Assembly: GCF_031760065.1 (NCBI RefSeq)
Contig: NZ_CP134500.1
Location: 4,650,001 to 4,714,000, forward strand
Direction: 5' to 3'
From: Streptomyces durocortorensis
GTDB taxonomy: Bacteria > Actinomycetota > Actinomycetes > Streptomycetales > Streptomycetaceae
Length of the DNA: 64,000 bases
Shown here: piece by piece, positions 16,850 to 24,929 of the stretch
Position numbering within the stretch: position 1 is the first letter of the stretch
How the letters are laid out: every line of letters begins with the position of its first letter
Program-made: the position numbers and the translations under genes
The notes under the pieces: model-generated
Databases searched by the model: none
What the model was told of the DNA's origin: nothing
The model's input: the letters and a program-made list of their open reading frames with translations, nothing else

Positions 16850-17827
16850 GTGCTGGGGGACGACGCGGAGCTGACCGCCGCGGTGCTCGCGGCACAGGAC
16901 GGGGACGAGGACGCCTTCCGTGCTGTGTACCGCGCGGTACAGCCACGGCTGTTGGGCTACATACGGACGCTGGTCGGGGAGCCGGACGCCGAGGACGTGG
17001 CGTCCGAGGCGTGGCTGCAGATAGCCCGTGACCTCGACCGCTTCAGCGGCGACGCCGACCGCTTCCGGGGCTGGGCGGCCCGGATCGCGCGCAACCGCTC
17101 CCTGGACCACCTGCGGATGCGCAGCCGCCGCCCCGCGATCGGCGGCGATGAGACCGAGCTGACCGGCCGGGCCGCCGAGTGCGACACCGCGGGCGACGCC
17201 ATCGAGGCGCTGGACACCGACCGCACCATGGCCCTCATCGCCCAGCTCCCGCAGGACCAGGCCGAGGCCGTCGTCCTGCGCGTGGTCGTCGGGCTCGACG
17301 CGAAGAGCGCGGCGCAGACCCTGGGCAAGCGCCCCGGCGCCGTACGCACCGCCGCCCACCGCGGCCTCAAGCGACTGGCCGAACTCCTCGGCGCGGAGGA
17401 CTCCCAGGCGGTCGCGGCCGACGGTTCGCCCTTGCCCGGTGGCACTCTCCCCGCGGGCGGTGCGCTGTCGCCGGGCGGCACGTTTCCCGCGGGCGGTGCG
17501 CTCTCCGCGGACGGTGCCTCCGGCGGTACCCCGGCGCCCGCTCCGGCAGCGGTCGCGGACCCGGGCCCGAACCCGGGCCCGGCCTCGGACGCCTCCCCGG
17601 CCCTGGCCCTGGAAGGCATCCCGGAGGGTATCCCCGCCGCCCTGGCCTCGGGCCCCGGTTCAGCCCCCGCGCAAGGCGCCGGAAGCGACGCGGGTCCGGA
17701 GGCTGCCGACAGTGCGGGGCTCGGTGCCGTACCCGCGCAGCGCCCCGGCCGGGGCGGTCCGGCGGCGGCCGCCGGGATCACTCCCGGTGTGACGCATTCG
17801 CGGCCGTGGACGCAGAAGGACATGTGA
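16850..17827 (+). CDS. ECF-type RNA polymerase sigma factor with long low-complexity tail
   Basis: 325 residues. Region 2 (about 22-85: FRAVYRAVQPRLLGYIRTLVG, then GWAARIARNRSLDHLR) and region 4 (about 130-182: IAQLPQDQAEAVVLRVVVGLDAKSAAQTLGKRPGAVRTAAHRGLKRL) are standard for ECF sigma factors. After them come about 140 residues of Gly/Pro/Ala with near-repeats such as GGTLPAGGALSPGG, which is unusual. The start is GTG 16850, with weak AGGA and GGGGA upstream. The last base of its stop is the first base of the next start, so the following membrane protein is translated with it and is the likely anti-sigma factor. Confidence 0.88.
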   Translation: MLGDDAELTAAVLAAQDGDEDAFRAVYRAVQPRLLGYIRTLVGEPDAEDVASEAWLQIARDLDRFSGDADRFRGWAARIARNRSLDHLRMRSRRPAIGGDETELTGRAAECDTAGDAIEALDTDRTMALIAQLPQDQAEAVVLRVVVGLDAKSAAQTLGKRPGAVRTAAHRGLKRLAELLGAEDSQAVAADGSPLPGGTLPAGGALSPGGTFPAGGALSADGASGGTPAPAPAAVADPGPNPGPASDASPALALEGIPEGIPAALASGPGSAPAQGAGSDAGPEAADSAGLGAVPAQRPGRGGPAAAAGITPGVTHSRPWTQKDM

Positions 17828-18972
17828 TGGCCGACGAGTACTACGAGTGGCTTGACAAGGACGCGGCGGAGAAACTGCTCCGCGGCGAACCTGTCGTCCC
17901 CGTCGGCGACCGGGCCCGTGACGACGCCCTCCGGCTCGCCGAGGCACTCGGCGCGGCCCGTGACGGCCGACGCGCCTCCGGTGGTGCGCTCCCCGGCGAG
18001 GACGCGGTGCTCGCCGCGTTCCGGCAGGCCGCGCACGGCGACGGTGCCGACCGCCTGGCCGGTCGCAGCGCCGGTTCCGCCGTCCCCGGACGGCCCGGAA
18101 TGCTGCACTCCGTCCACATCGGCCCGGCCCCCGCACCCCCGGCCCGCCGCCCGCGCTGGAGCCGGCCGGTGCGGTTCGGCCTGGCCGTCTCGCTCGCGGG
18201 ATTCACGCTCGGCGGGGTGGCGGTCGCCGCCGGTACGGGCGTGCTCGCCGGTTCCTTCGGCGGGCAGGGCTCGCCCGCGCCCGCCACCTCCGTATCGGCT
18301 GCCGCGACCCCCGAGCCGCTGACGTCCGACCGGCCCGCCGAGGACCCGTCGTCCCCGGCCGACCCGCCCCCGCCCGACGCCCCGGAGACGTCCTCGTCGC
18401 CCGCGACCCGGCAGTCCGCCGGGTCCGAGAAGGAGCCAGGCGGCCCCAGCGGCGGCACCGGACCGGAGCGCGGCGGCGACCGTACGGGCGGCCGGGAACG
18501 GCCGGACAACCCCGGCCGCGAGGAGGGCTCCGGGGGTACCCCCGGCGGCGACGGCCGCCCGGACCGCCCGGACGACGCGTCGGGGAACTGGTACCGGAAG
18601 TCCGTCAAAGCATGCAAGGCCTTCCACGAAGGCGCCCTGGACGACCGGACCCGTCGTCAGCTGATCGAGCTGGCGAAGGGCGAGCGGAATCTGGAGCGCT
18701 TCTGCGACCGTCTGCTCGGCGGGAGCGGCGGGAGCGGCGGAAACGGTGGAGGCGGCGGGTCGGGCGGCTCCGGCGGTGACGGCGACCAGGACGGGCCGGG
18801 CCCCGGGAAGGGCGACGGGGACGGCGATTCGCTGCCGCCCGTCTCCTTCCACCCCGTGCCGCGCTCCGTCACCGCCCCCGGGCCCGGGGACCGGATCGGC
18901 GCGAACGAATTGGTTCCGCTGGTGCCCCCGACTCCGCCGAGCTCCGCCGCGACGGCCGCACCAACCCGCTGA
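17827..18972 (+). CDS. Membrane protein, probable anti-sigma factor partner
   Basis: 381 residues. The N-terminal cytoplasmic part (1-115) has an acidic start MADEYYEWLDKDAAEKLL and would hold the sigma factor. One membrane helix (about 120-140: FGLAVSLAGFTLGGVAVAAG) leads to a long Pro/Ser/Gly external region. A compact external domain (about 255-300) with WYRKSVKACKAFHEG and RFCDRLLGG carries two cysteines. A Gly-rich tail follows. No zinc-binding HxxxCxxC motif is present, so it is not a ZAS-type anti-sigma. The assignment rests on coupling to the sigma gene and on topology. Confidence 0.78.
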   Translation: MADEYYEWLDKDAAEKLLRGEPVVPVGDRARDDALRLAEALGAARDGRRASGGALPGEDAVLAAFRQAAHGDGADRLAGRSAGSAVPGRPGMLHSVHIGPAPAPPARRPRWSRPVRFGLAVSLAGFTLGGVAVAAGTGVLAGSFGGQGSPAPATSVSAAATPEPLTSDRPAEDPSSPADPPPPDAPETSSSPATRQSAGSEKEPGGPSGGTGPERGGDRTGGRERPDNPGREEGSGGTPGGDGRPDRPDDASGNWYRKSVKACKAFHEGALDDRTRRQLIELAKGERNLERFCDRLLGGSGGSGGNGGGGGSGGSGGDGDQDGPGPGKGDGDGDSLPPVSFHPVPRSVTAPGPGDRIGANELVPLVPPTPPSSAATAAPTR

Positions 18973-19176
18973 CCTGGCCTTTTCCCTCCGCGTAGAGGTT
19001 CGTCGCGACCAGGTGTGACGTTTTTCGGCTGCCGTGCGCAGTACAGAGTGAGCCGACTGGTCATCGGCAGCGCGACGAGCCGGGGTTCCCCCCGTACCTT
19101 CGGCTCAGCGCATCGGCGCGGGCGGGACTCGTTCCCCCGGTCCCGCCCGCGCCCTCTCCCTCTCCTCCTCTTGCCG

Positions 19177-20187
19177 TCACCAGTAGACGACGACCTTGTC
19201 GCCGTTCTTCACCTGGTCGAAGAGGGCCGCGACCTTCTGCTTGTCCCGGACGTTCACACAGCCGTGCGAGGCGCCGCCGTAGCCGTTGGCCGCGAAGTCG
19301 GCGGAGTAGTGCACGGCCTGACCGCCGCTGAAGAACAGGGCGTACGGCATGGGCGTGTCGTAGAGAGTCGACACATGGTCCCGGGACTTCCAGAACACCG
19401 AGAACGTGCCCTCACGGGTGGGCGTGTACTGCGAGCCGAAGCGGACGTCCATCGCGGAGACGACCTTGCCGTCGATCATCCACGCCAGGGTCCGGCTCGT
19501 CTTGCTGATGCACAGGACCCGCCCCTTCAGACACCGTTCGTCCGGCGCGGCCACCGGCCGTTCGGTCGGCGGGTTCAGCTCGGCGGCCGTCGGCACCCGG
19601 CTCACGGCCAGCAGCCGCTGCCAGGTGACCACGTCGGCGCTGCCGGTGGTCGGCAGCCTCCGCTTCTCCTGGAAGGACCGTACGGCGTCGGCGGTGACGG
19701 TGCCGTAGTAGCCGGTGGGGTTACGCCCGAAGTGGCCGATCTCGCGCAGCCGCGCCTGGAGTTCCCGCACCTGTCCGCCCTCGGACCCGATGCGCATCAG
19801 GACGCGCGGCGGCGGGGCGGTGCTCGGCTCCGGGGCGGGCCGGGCGGTCACCGGGGCCGGTGCTGTGGAGGACGCCGACGGGCTTCGGGGCGGTGCGGTG
19901 CGCGGCTTGGCGTCGTCGGAGGCGGTGGGGGAGGCCGTGGGCGGGTTCGTGGGCGAGTTCGTGGGCGAGGGAGGCGCGGCGGCCTGCGTGGCCCGTACCG
20001 GCGGCGGAGCATCCGACGCCCCGGCCGCGGCGCCGGGTCCGCAGCCGGTCGCGACGGTGGCCAGCACGAGGGCGGAGGCGGCGGCGAGGCGCGCCCGGGG
20101 TATCGCACCTCGGCGCACGTCACCGCTCGCGCCCATGTATCTGCCCGTCATCCCGGTCATCCCCATCCCCCCTGCCATCCCCGCCAC
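19177..20187 (-). CDS. L,D-transpeptidase lipoprotein with peptidoglycan-binding domain
   Basis: 336 residues. A lipobox (LATVATGC) ends an unusual Met/Gly-rich leader. A Pro/Ser/Thr linker leads to a PG_binding_1 domain (about 130-190: LQARLREIGHFG, YYGTVTADAVRSFQ) and a YkuD catalytic domain with the active-site motif SHGCVNVRD near residue 312. It should form 3-3 cross-links in peptidoglycan on the outer face of the membrane. Several in-frame ATGs exist in the leader; 20187 is the longest and the true start may be up to about 18 codons later. Confidence 0.88.
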   Translation of the reverse strand: MAGMAGGMGMTGMTGRYMGASGDVRRGAIPRARLAAASALVLATVATGCGPGAAAGASDAPPPVRATQAAAPPSPTNSPTNPPTASPTASDDAKPRTAPPRSPSASSTAPAPVTARPAPEPSTAPPPRVLMRIGSEGGQVRELQARLREIGHFGRNPTGYYGTVTADAVRSFQEKRRLPTTGSADVVTWQRLLAVSRVPTAAELNPPTERPVAAPDERCLKGRVLCISKTSRTLAWMIDGKVVSAMDVRFGSQYTPTREGTFSVFWKSRDHVSTLYDTPMPYALFFSGGQAVHYSADFAANGYGGASHGCVNVRDKQKVAALFDQVKNGDKVVVYW

Positions 20188-20384
20188 CCCGGCCCTCCGA
20201 CCCCTGGCTCACGCGATCGTCCGGAGCCTTACTGGACGGATGCCCGCCCGACCCCGTGGTCGAATCCTGCGCATGACGGGGGCGTCGCGTCCAGCCCCTC
20301 GGGGGCGTCACCCCGCCGGGGCGATCTCTCGCTGGCTGTCCGACGCCCTGGAGAAACTCGTGGTGAGTTGTCTCCGAAAGGAGG

Positions 20385-20540
20385 ATGCCGGCTCACTGTG
20401 ACACCACTGCCGGACGTCTCGCACGCGCGTACAAGAACAAGACGCCCCACAAGCGCGGCACCTCATTCACGGTGCCGGACGTGGTCGGCATCGAGATGAA
20501 GCTCTCCGTGGACCGTCTGCTGGACGGCGACGAGGACTGA
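20385..20540 (+). CDS. Possible 51-residue protein
   Basis: A short frame with very strong third-position GC bias encodes a basic N-terminal half (RLARAYKNKTPHKRG) and an acidic end (KLSVDRLLDGDED). The only start is ATG 20385, and AAAGGAGG abuts it with no spacing, which is poor for initiation. It could be a real small protein or the 3' remnant of a lost gene. The end of its coding sequence is echoed in tandem just downstream. I do not recognise a family. Confidence 0.4.
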   Translation: MPAHCDTTAGRLARAYKNKTPHKRGTSFTVPDVVGIEMKLSVDRLLDGDED

Positions 20541-20600
20541 CGGACGGCGACGAGGACGGACGGCGACGACGGCCGACGCCGACGAGGACTGACGGCGGCG
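20521..20600. repeat. Tandem near-repeats of GACGGCGACGAGGACTGACG
   Basis: Three to four imperfect copies of a 16-20 bp unit cover the last codons of the 20385-20540 frame and continue past its stop. This looks like slippage duplication. Confidence 0.6.
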
Positions 20601-20619
20601 AGGACAGACGAACCACCGC

Positions 20620-20637
20620 CCGCCCGCCACCGGGCGG
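20620..20637. terminator. Short GC hairpin
   Basis: CCGCCCG and CGGGCGG arms (7 bp, loop CCAC) lie between the small frame and the LysE gene. Confidence 0.5.
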
Positions 20638-20697
20638 CGGATATCGCTCGGTGAAACTGCTGGACGGAGTCGCGCGGGAACGTGCGAGACTCCGTCC

Positions 20698-21363
20698 ATG
20701 CTGGGTGTCACCGATCTTCCGACCTATCTCGCCGGCCTGGCGCTGATCGTCCTCCTGCCGGGGCCGAACTCGCTCTACGTGCTCTCCGTCGCCGCCCGGC
20801 GCGGCATACGCACCGGCTACCGAGCCGCCGCGGGCGTCTGGACCGGGGACACCGTCCTGATGACGCTCTCCGCGCTGGGAGCCGCGTCCCTGCTCCAGAC
20901 CACGCCCCTGCTCTTCGCGATCGTCAAGTACGCGGGCGCGGGCTATCTGACCTGGATGGCGATCGGGATGCTGAGGGCGGCGGTGTCCCTGTGGCGCGAG
21001 CGGCACCGGCGCACCGCCGAGCTGATGGAGACGGCCGAGGCGTCCGCTCCGGAGGCCTCGGTGGAGAACCCCTACCGCCGGGCGCTGTTGGTCAGCCTGA
21101 TCAACCCGAAGGCGATCCTGTTCCTGATCTCGTTCTTCGTACAGTTCGTCGACCCCGGCTACGCCTACCCTGCCCTGTCGTTCCTGGTGCTGGGGACGCT
21201 GCTCCAGCTGGCCAGCTTCCTGTACCTCTCGGTGCTGATCTTCGGCGGCACCCGCCTCGCCGCCGTCTTCCGCCGCCGCAAGCGTCTGTCGGCGGGAGCC
21301 ACATCGGTGGCCGGAGTGCTCTTCCTCGGGTTCGCGGCGAAACTCTCGCTCAGCAGCGTCTGA
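20698..21363 (+). CDS. LysE/RhtB-family amino-acid exporter
   Basis: 221-residue inner-membrane protein with six hydrophobic segments. The LysE signature is at the N-terminus: LALIVLLPGPNSLYVLSVAARRGIRTGYRAAAGVWTGD (positions 13-50). NPKAILFLISFFVQFV in the middle is also diagnostic. It probably exports a neutral or branched amino acid (leucine exporters of the LeuE group look alike). ATG 20698 is the natural start, though the ribosome site is weak. It converges with a MarR gene 22 bases away. Confidence 0.9.
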   Translation: MLGVTDLPTYLAGLALIVLLPGPNSLYVLSVAARRGIRTGYRAAAGVWTGDTVLMTLSALGAASLLQTTPLLFAIVKYAGAGYLTWMAIGMLRAAVSLWRERHRRTAELMETAEASAPEASVENPYRRALLVSLINPKAILFLISFFVQFVDPGYAYPALSFLVLGTLLQLASFLYLSVLIFGGTRLAAVFRRRKRLSAGATSVAGVLFLGFAAKLSLSSV

Positions 21364-21385
21364 GCGTCCGGGGGCCGGGCGGGGC

Positions 21386-21847
21386 TCAGTGGTGCCAGGC
21401 CTTCCCGCCCACGTTGTGGATCATCCGCTGGAGCACCTTGAGGGCGGCGACGAACTCCCCCTCGGGGATGCCCTCGTGGATCTCCGTACTGGCCCGCGAG
21501 ACCCGGGCGAACGCCTTGTCCCGCAACGCCCGCCCCTCGGCGGTCATCCGCAGCCGCGTCCCGGAGTCCTCGGTCACCAGCCCCTGTCGGAGGAGGCCCT
21601 CGACGGCCTCCTCCATGCCGTCGGCCCCGGTTTCGAGATAGCCGCTGAGCATGGTGACCAGTTCGCCCCGCTCCCGCCCCTCCTCGCCCGCGTCGTTCAG
21701 CTGATTGAGCACCCACCAAGGGGGCTGGGTGAGACCGTGCTCCGCCAGCGCGGCCCGGATGTGCGTCACTGTCGCCATATGCGCGGCCCAGCTCCAGTAA
21801 CCGATCGGCTGGCGGGCGAGCCCTGCGTCGTCGTGTGAGTAGTCCAT
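21386..21847 (-). CDS. MarR-family transcriptional regulator
   Basis: 153 residues. The winged helix spans about 30-100: LAEHGLTQPPWWVLNQLNDAG, then GYLETGADGMEEAVEGLLRQGLV and a wing LRMTAEGRAL. The N-terminal and C-terminal helices for dimerisation are present. It lies 34 bases downstream of the acyltransferase stop; a perfect 16-bp palindrome at 21865-21880 sits in that gap and is its likely operator. It may regulate itself; the target is otherwise unknown. Confidence 0.88.
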   Translation of the reverse strand: MDYSHDDAGLARQPIGYWSWAAHMATVTHIRAALAEHGLTQPPWWVLNQLNDAGEEGRERGELVTMLSGYLETGADGMEEAVEGLLRQGLVTEDSGTRLRMTAEGRALRDKAFARVSRASTEIHEGIPEGEFVAALKVLQRMIHNVGGKAWHH

Positions 21848-21864
21848 GGCTCCGAACGTAGGAT

Positions 21865-21880
21865 CTCAAGTCGACTTGAG
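21865..21880. promoter_or_regulatory. Perfect palindrome CTCAAGTCGACTTGAG, candidate operator
   Basis: A 16-bp perfect palindrome lies 17 bases upstream of the MarR start. It closely resembles the SoxR box CCTCAAGTTAACTTGAGG, differing in the central two bases and one flank. A MarR protein encoded next to it is the simplest binder. Confidence 0.65.
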
Positions 21881-21881
21881 G

Positions 21882-23078
21882 TCAAGAGGCGGAGGTCGGG
21901 CGGCGGGTTCTTCCGGTGCCGCCCGCCGTCAGCGCGTCCCTCAGCAGCGGGGTGAACCGCCGCTCCACGAACCGGTGCAGCAGCCACGCCAGCCCCAGCA
22001 TCGCCGCCAGGGTCAGGACGAACGTCGCCCACGACGGCACGCCGAGACCGCGGTGGAGCGCGCCCACCACCACCCAGCCCAGGTGCTCGTGGACGAGGTA
22101 GAACGGGTAGGTGAGCGCCCCCGCGACCGTGAGCCACGGCCAGTCGATCCGGTTCAGGGCGCCCAGCGCCACGGCCGCGACCGCGGCGAAACCGGCCGTG
22201 ACGATCAGGATGATCACGGCTGACGAACGGTGGGAGAACGCGTCCGGGCTGTCCGGACGCCACAGCTCCGCCACCGCGTAGTGCTGGCCCAGCAGCCAGC
22301 TCACCCCGACGATTCCCCAGGCCAGGGCGTCGCGACGGTTCCGGTGTACGAGGTAGATGCCGATGCCGCCGATGAAGTACGGGGCGTACTGAGGCATCAG
22401 CAGTACGTCGAGCAACGGCTCGCCCGAAGCCTGCGCGAGCGCCGCGGCCAGCGTCCAGACCGCGCAGAACAGCACCACCCGGCGCCTGTTCACCCCCGGC
22501 AGCACCACGCACAGCGCGAACAGCGCGTAGAAGCGGACCTCCGCCCACAGCGTCCAGCACACGCCCAGGACCCGGTCGGCGCCCAACGGTTGTTGCAGGA
22601 GCGTCAGGTTGAGCAGCGCGTCGCTGGGGGAGACCGCCTCGTACGCGACCATCGGCAGCGCGAAGACCAGGGTCACCAGCACCACCGCCGCCCAGTAAGC
22701 GGGCATCAGGCGCGAGGCGCGCGAGGCGAAGAACGCGAGCGGTGTACGCCCCCAGCCACTGAGGCAGATCACGAACCCGCTGATCACGAAGAAGACCTGG
22801 ACGCCGAGGCAGCCGTACGCCAACCAGGTGTGGGCCGTGGGGAATTGCGCGGCGGGCGAGCTGCCCCAGGCCTCGGTGATCTCGCCGCCGCGGCCCCCGT
22901 AGTGATACCCCGCCACCATCAGTGCGGCGAGCAGCCGCAGTCCGTCGAGGGCGCGCAGCCGTGTTCTCGGCCGGGCCGCGGTGGTACGCGGCTGCGCCGG
23001 GACATCCGTGCCGCCCCGTCCGCGAGCGGGCGCGGCGGCGACGGCCGATGTCCCTTTGGCCTGCGATGTGGTGGTCAA
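21882..23078 (-). CDS. Membrane-bound acyltransferase family 3 (OafA/YrhL type)
   Basis: 398 residues with about ten membrane helices. The family start is clear: LRALDGLRLLAALMVAGYHYGG (about 41-62), then LGVQVFFVISGFVICLSGWGRTPLAFFASRASRLMPAYW, in which the catalytic HxxG-type histidine of YHYGG and the RxxRLxP arginine motif are visible. Such enzymes transfer acyl groups to sugars or cell-surface polymers. It lies 252 bases from, and divergent to, the glycopolymer locus, so it could decorate that polymer. That link is inference. Confidence 0.88.
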   Translation of the reverse strand: MTTTSQAKGTSAVAAAPARGRGGTDVPAQPRTTAARPRTRLRALDGLRLLAALMVAGYHYGGRGGEITEAWGSSPAAQFPTAHTWLAYGCLGVQVFFVISGFVICLSGWGRTPLAFFASRASRLMPAYWAAVVLVTLVFALPMVAYEAVSPSDALLNLTLLQQPLGADRVLGVCWTLWAEVRFYALFALCVVLPGVNRRRVVLFCAVWTLAAALAQASGEPLLDVLLMPQYAPYFIGGIGIYLVHRNRRDALAWGIVGVSWLLGQHYAVAELWRPDSPDAFSHRSSAVIILIVTAGFAAVAAVALGALNRIDWPWLTVAGALTYPFYLVHEHLGWVVVGALHRGLGVPSWATFVLTLAAMLGLAWLLHRFVERRFTPLLRDALTAGGTGRTRRPTSAS

Positions 23079-23330
23079 GAGCTGCTCCGTTTCAGCCGTG
23101 ATGCCGCGCCAGCGTAGGGCTGCCGAAGGGGGCAGAACGCCCGGGAGGCCCGCAGTTTCCCGGGCCGTCGAAGGGAGTTCATCCGGCGGCCGTCCAGGTT
23201 TCCTACGGTGACGCCGAACCGACCATCACTCTGCGGAAACTTTCCGCCCCCGTTCACCCCGGGCGGAGCCCACACCACCCCGCACGAGTCCGACGCCCTT
23301 CCCCCACGGGTATCAGACGCTTGGAGCGCC

Positions 23331-24929
23331 ATGACGAAAGCCCGCACCCGCTGGCCACGGCAACGCGAGGCGGAGGGCCCGACACCTCCTCGGGGGACGG
23401 CCCCCACCGCCGGGGTCGACGCCACCGACCTGGAGGCCTGCCTGAGCGCCTGTGCCGCGCACAGTGCCAAGCTTGTCGCGAGCCTGGACCGGCGGCGCAC
23501 CGCACTCGCCGAGGCGCTCCGTCATCTCCTCGCCACCCACGCGGCGACGGTCCCGGCGGCCTCCGCCGGCAGCCCGCCGTCCCTGCTGCGACGCCCGGCC
23601 AAGACGTCGTCCGGCGCCGCGCTCGTTCTCGGCGACGCCCTCATGGACCCGCTGCTCGCGGTCGGCAACAAGGCCCTGGAGTGCGGTTACGAGGACGAGA
23701 TGAAGCTCGCCCTGATGATCGCGGACACGATCCTCACGCAGCGCAAGCGCTCCCGGGCCGGCTGGCGGTTGCGGGCCCGGGTGCTGGAGGCGATGGGCGC
23801 CGAGACCGCCGCGGTCACCGCCTACGAGCGCTACCTCGAACTCACCGAGGACGACGGCTTCGGCGTCGGCGCCAAGGTGGCCGGGCTGCGCGAGGGAGCC
23901 CGGCTCCAGGCGGAGCTGGTGCGGCGGCTAGCCGCCAGCTGCCCCCGAGCCCGGGACTTCGCCGACCGGTCCGTCACCGACTCCTGGGCGCAGGGCCTGG
24001 AGCTGCACGCCCGGGGCGAGTGGGACGAGGCCCGGCCGCGGCTGATCGGAGCACTGCTCGCCCAGATCGCGACCGACGCCCCGGTCAGCGAGATCCGGCA
24101 GACGGTCTCCCACTACCTCGGCCTCCTCCGCGAGGACACGGGCGTCGCGGGCGGCGGCGGGAGCGCGCCCACGGCCCGCCGCACGAACGCGGCCCGCCCC
24201 GCCGCCGCAACTCCCGGGGACCCGCCAGGTCTCTCCGGCCTCCCCGAGCTCACCGCCCTCACCGAGCTCTACGCCGAGCAGCGCAGGATCCGGATGCGCG
24301 GACCGGTCGACGACCCCACCTTTGGCGGCGTGCGCTGGCTCACCCTGGGTGAATTCCGTAACCGGATCGCCGGGAAGTCCATCTGTCTGATCGCCAACTC
24401 CCAGCGTGTAGGCACGAGTTCGCTCGGCCCCGAGATCGACGCCTACGACCTGGTCGTCCGCTTCAACTCGTACCGGATCGACCCGGCGGCCACCGGACGC
24501 CGCACCGACATCCACGTCAGCATCCACAAGCACGGTTTCAACTGGGACCAGTACGTGGACACCCGGCTGATCTTCGGTGGAATCTCCGGCGACTGGAAGT
24601 ACTCGCTGCGCAACCGGCTCGTGCCGGGCGCACAGACGTACCTGGGCGACGAGTCGCTGCGCTGGCCGTTGCGCGACATCGGCCGCATCGGCAGGGACGC
24701 CTGGCCGGCGATCCCCACCAGCGGTTTCAACATGCTCTGGCTGCTGGACTTCCTGGACGTGAGTCCTCGACTCGACCTGATCGGCTTCGACTTCTACGAG
24801 AGCGGGGCCTACCGGCTGCCCGCGGCGATGCGGATGCCCATCACGTCCGTGCACGAGTACACCAGTGAGAAGGCGTGGGTCATGGAACGGGCCCAGAGCG
24901 TCACCGACACAAGGATCCGACTGCGATGA
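23331..24929 (+). CDS. GT29 sialyltransferase-like protein with helical-repeat N-terminus
   Basis: 532 residues. Residues 1-270 are helical and TPR-like (MKLALMIADTILTQRKRSRAGWRLRARVLE is typical), followed by a disordered Ala/Thr/Pro linker. Residues 345-525 resemble GT29: GKSICLIANSQRV, LGPEIDAYDLVVRFNSYRI (equivalent to the L-sialylmotif) and TSGFNMLWLLDFL...LDLIGFDFYE (S-motif). Such enzymes transfer nonulosonic acid from a CMP donor. ATG 23331 follows GGAG. The stop overlaps the next start (ATGA). With CMP-nonulosonate genes nearby, it is probably a transferase for the cell-wall polymer. Confidence 0.85.
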   Translation: MTKARTRWPRQREAEGPTPPRGTAPTAGVDATDLEACLSACAAHSAKLVASLDRRRTALAEALRHLLATHAATVPAASAGSPPSLLRRPAKTSSGAALVLGDALMDPLLAVGNKALECGYEDEMKLALMIADTILTQRKRSRAGWRLRARVLEAMGAETAAVTAYERYLELTEDDGFGVGAKVAGLREGARLQAELVRRLAASCPRARDFADRSVTDSWAQGLELHARGEWDEARPRLIGALLAQIATDAPVSEIRQTVSHYLGLLREDTGVAGGGGSAPTARRTNAARPAAATPGDPPGLSGLPELTALTELYAEQRRIRMRGPVDDPTFGGVRWLTLGEFRNRIAGKSICLIANSQRVGTSSLGPEIDAYDLVVRFNSYRIDPAATGRRTDIHVSIHKHGFNWDQYVDTRLIFGGISGDWKYSLRNRLVPGAQTYLGDESLRWPLRDIGRIGRDAWPAIPTSGFNMLWLLDFLDVSPRLDLIGFDFYESGAYRLPAAMRMPITSVHEYTSEKAWVMERAQSVTDTRIRLR

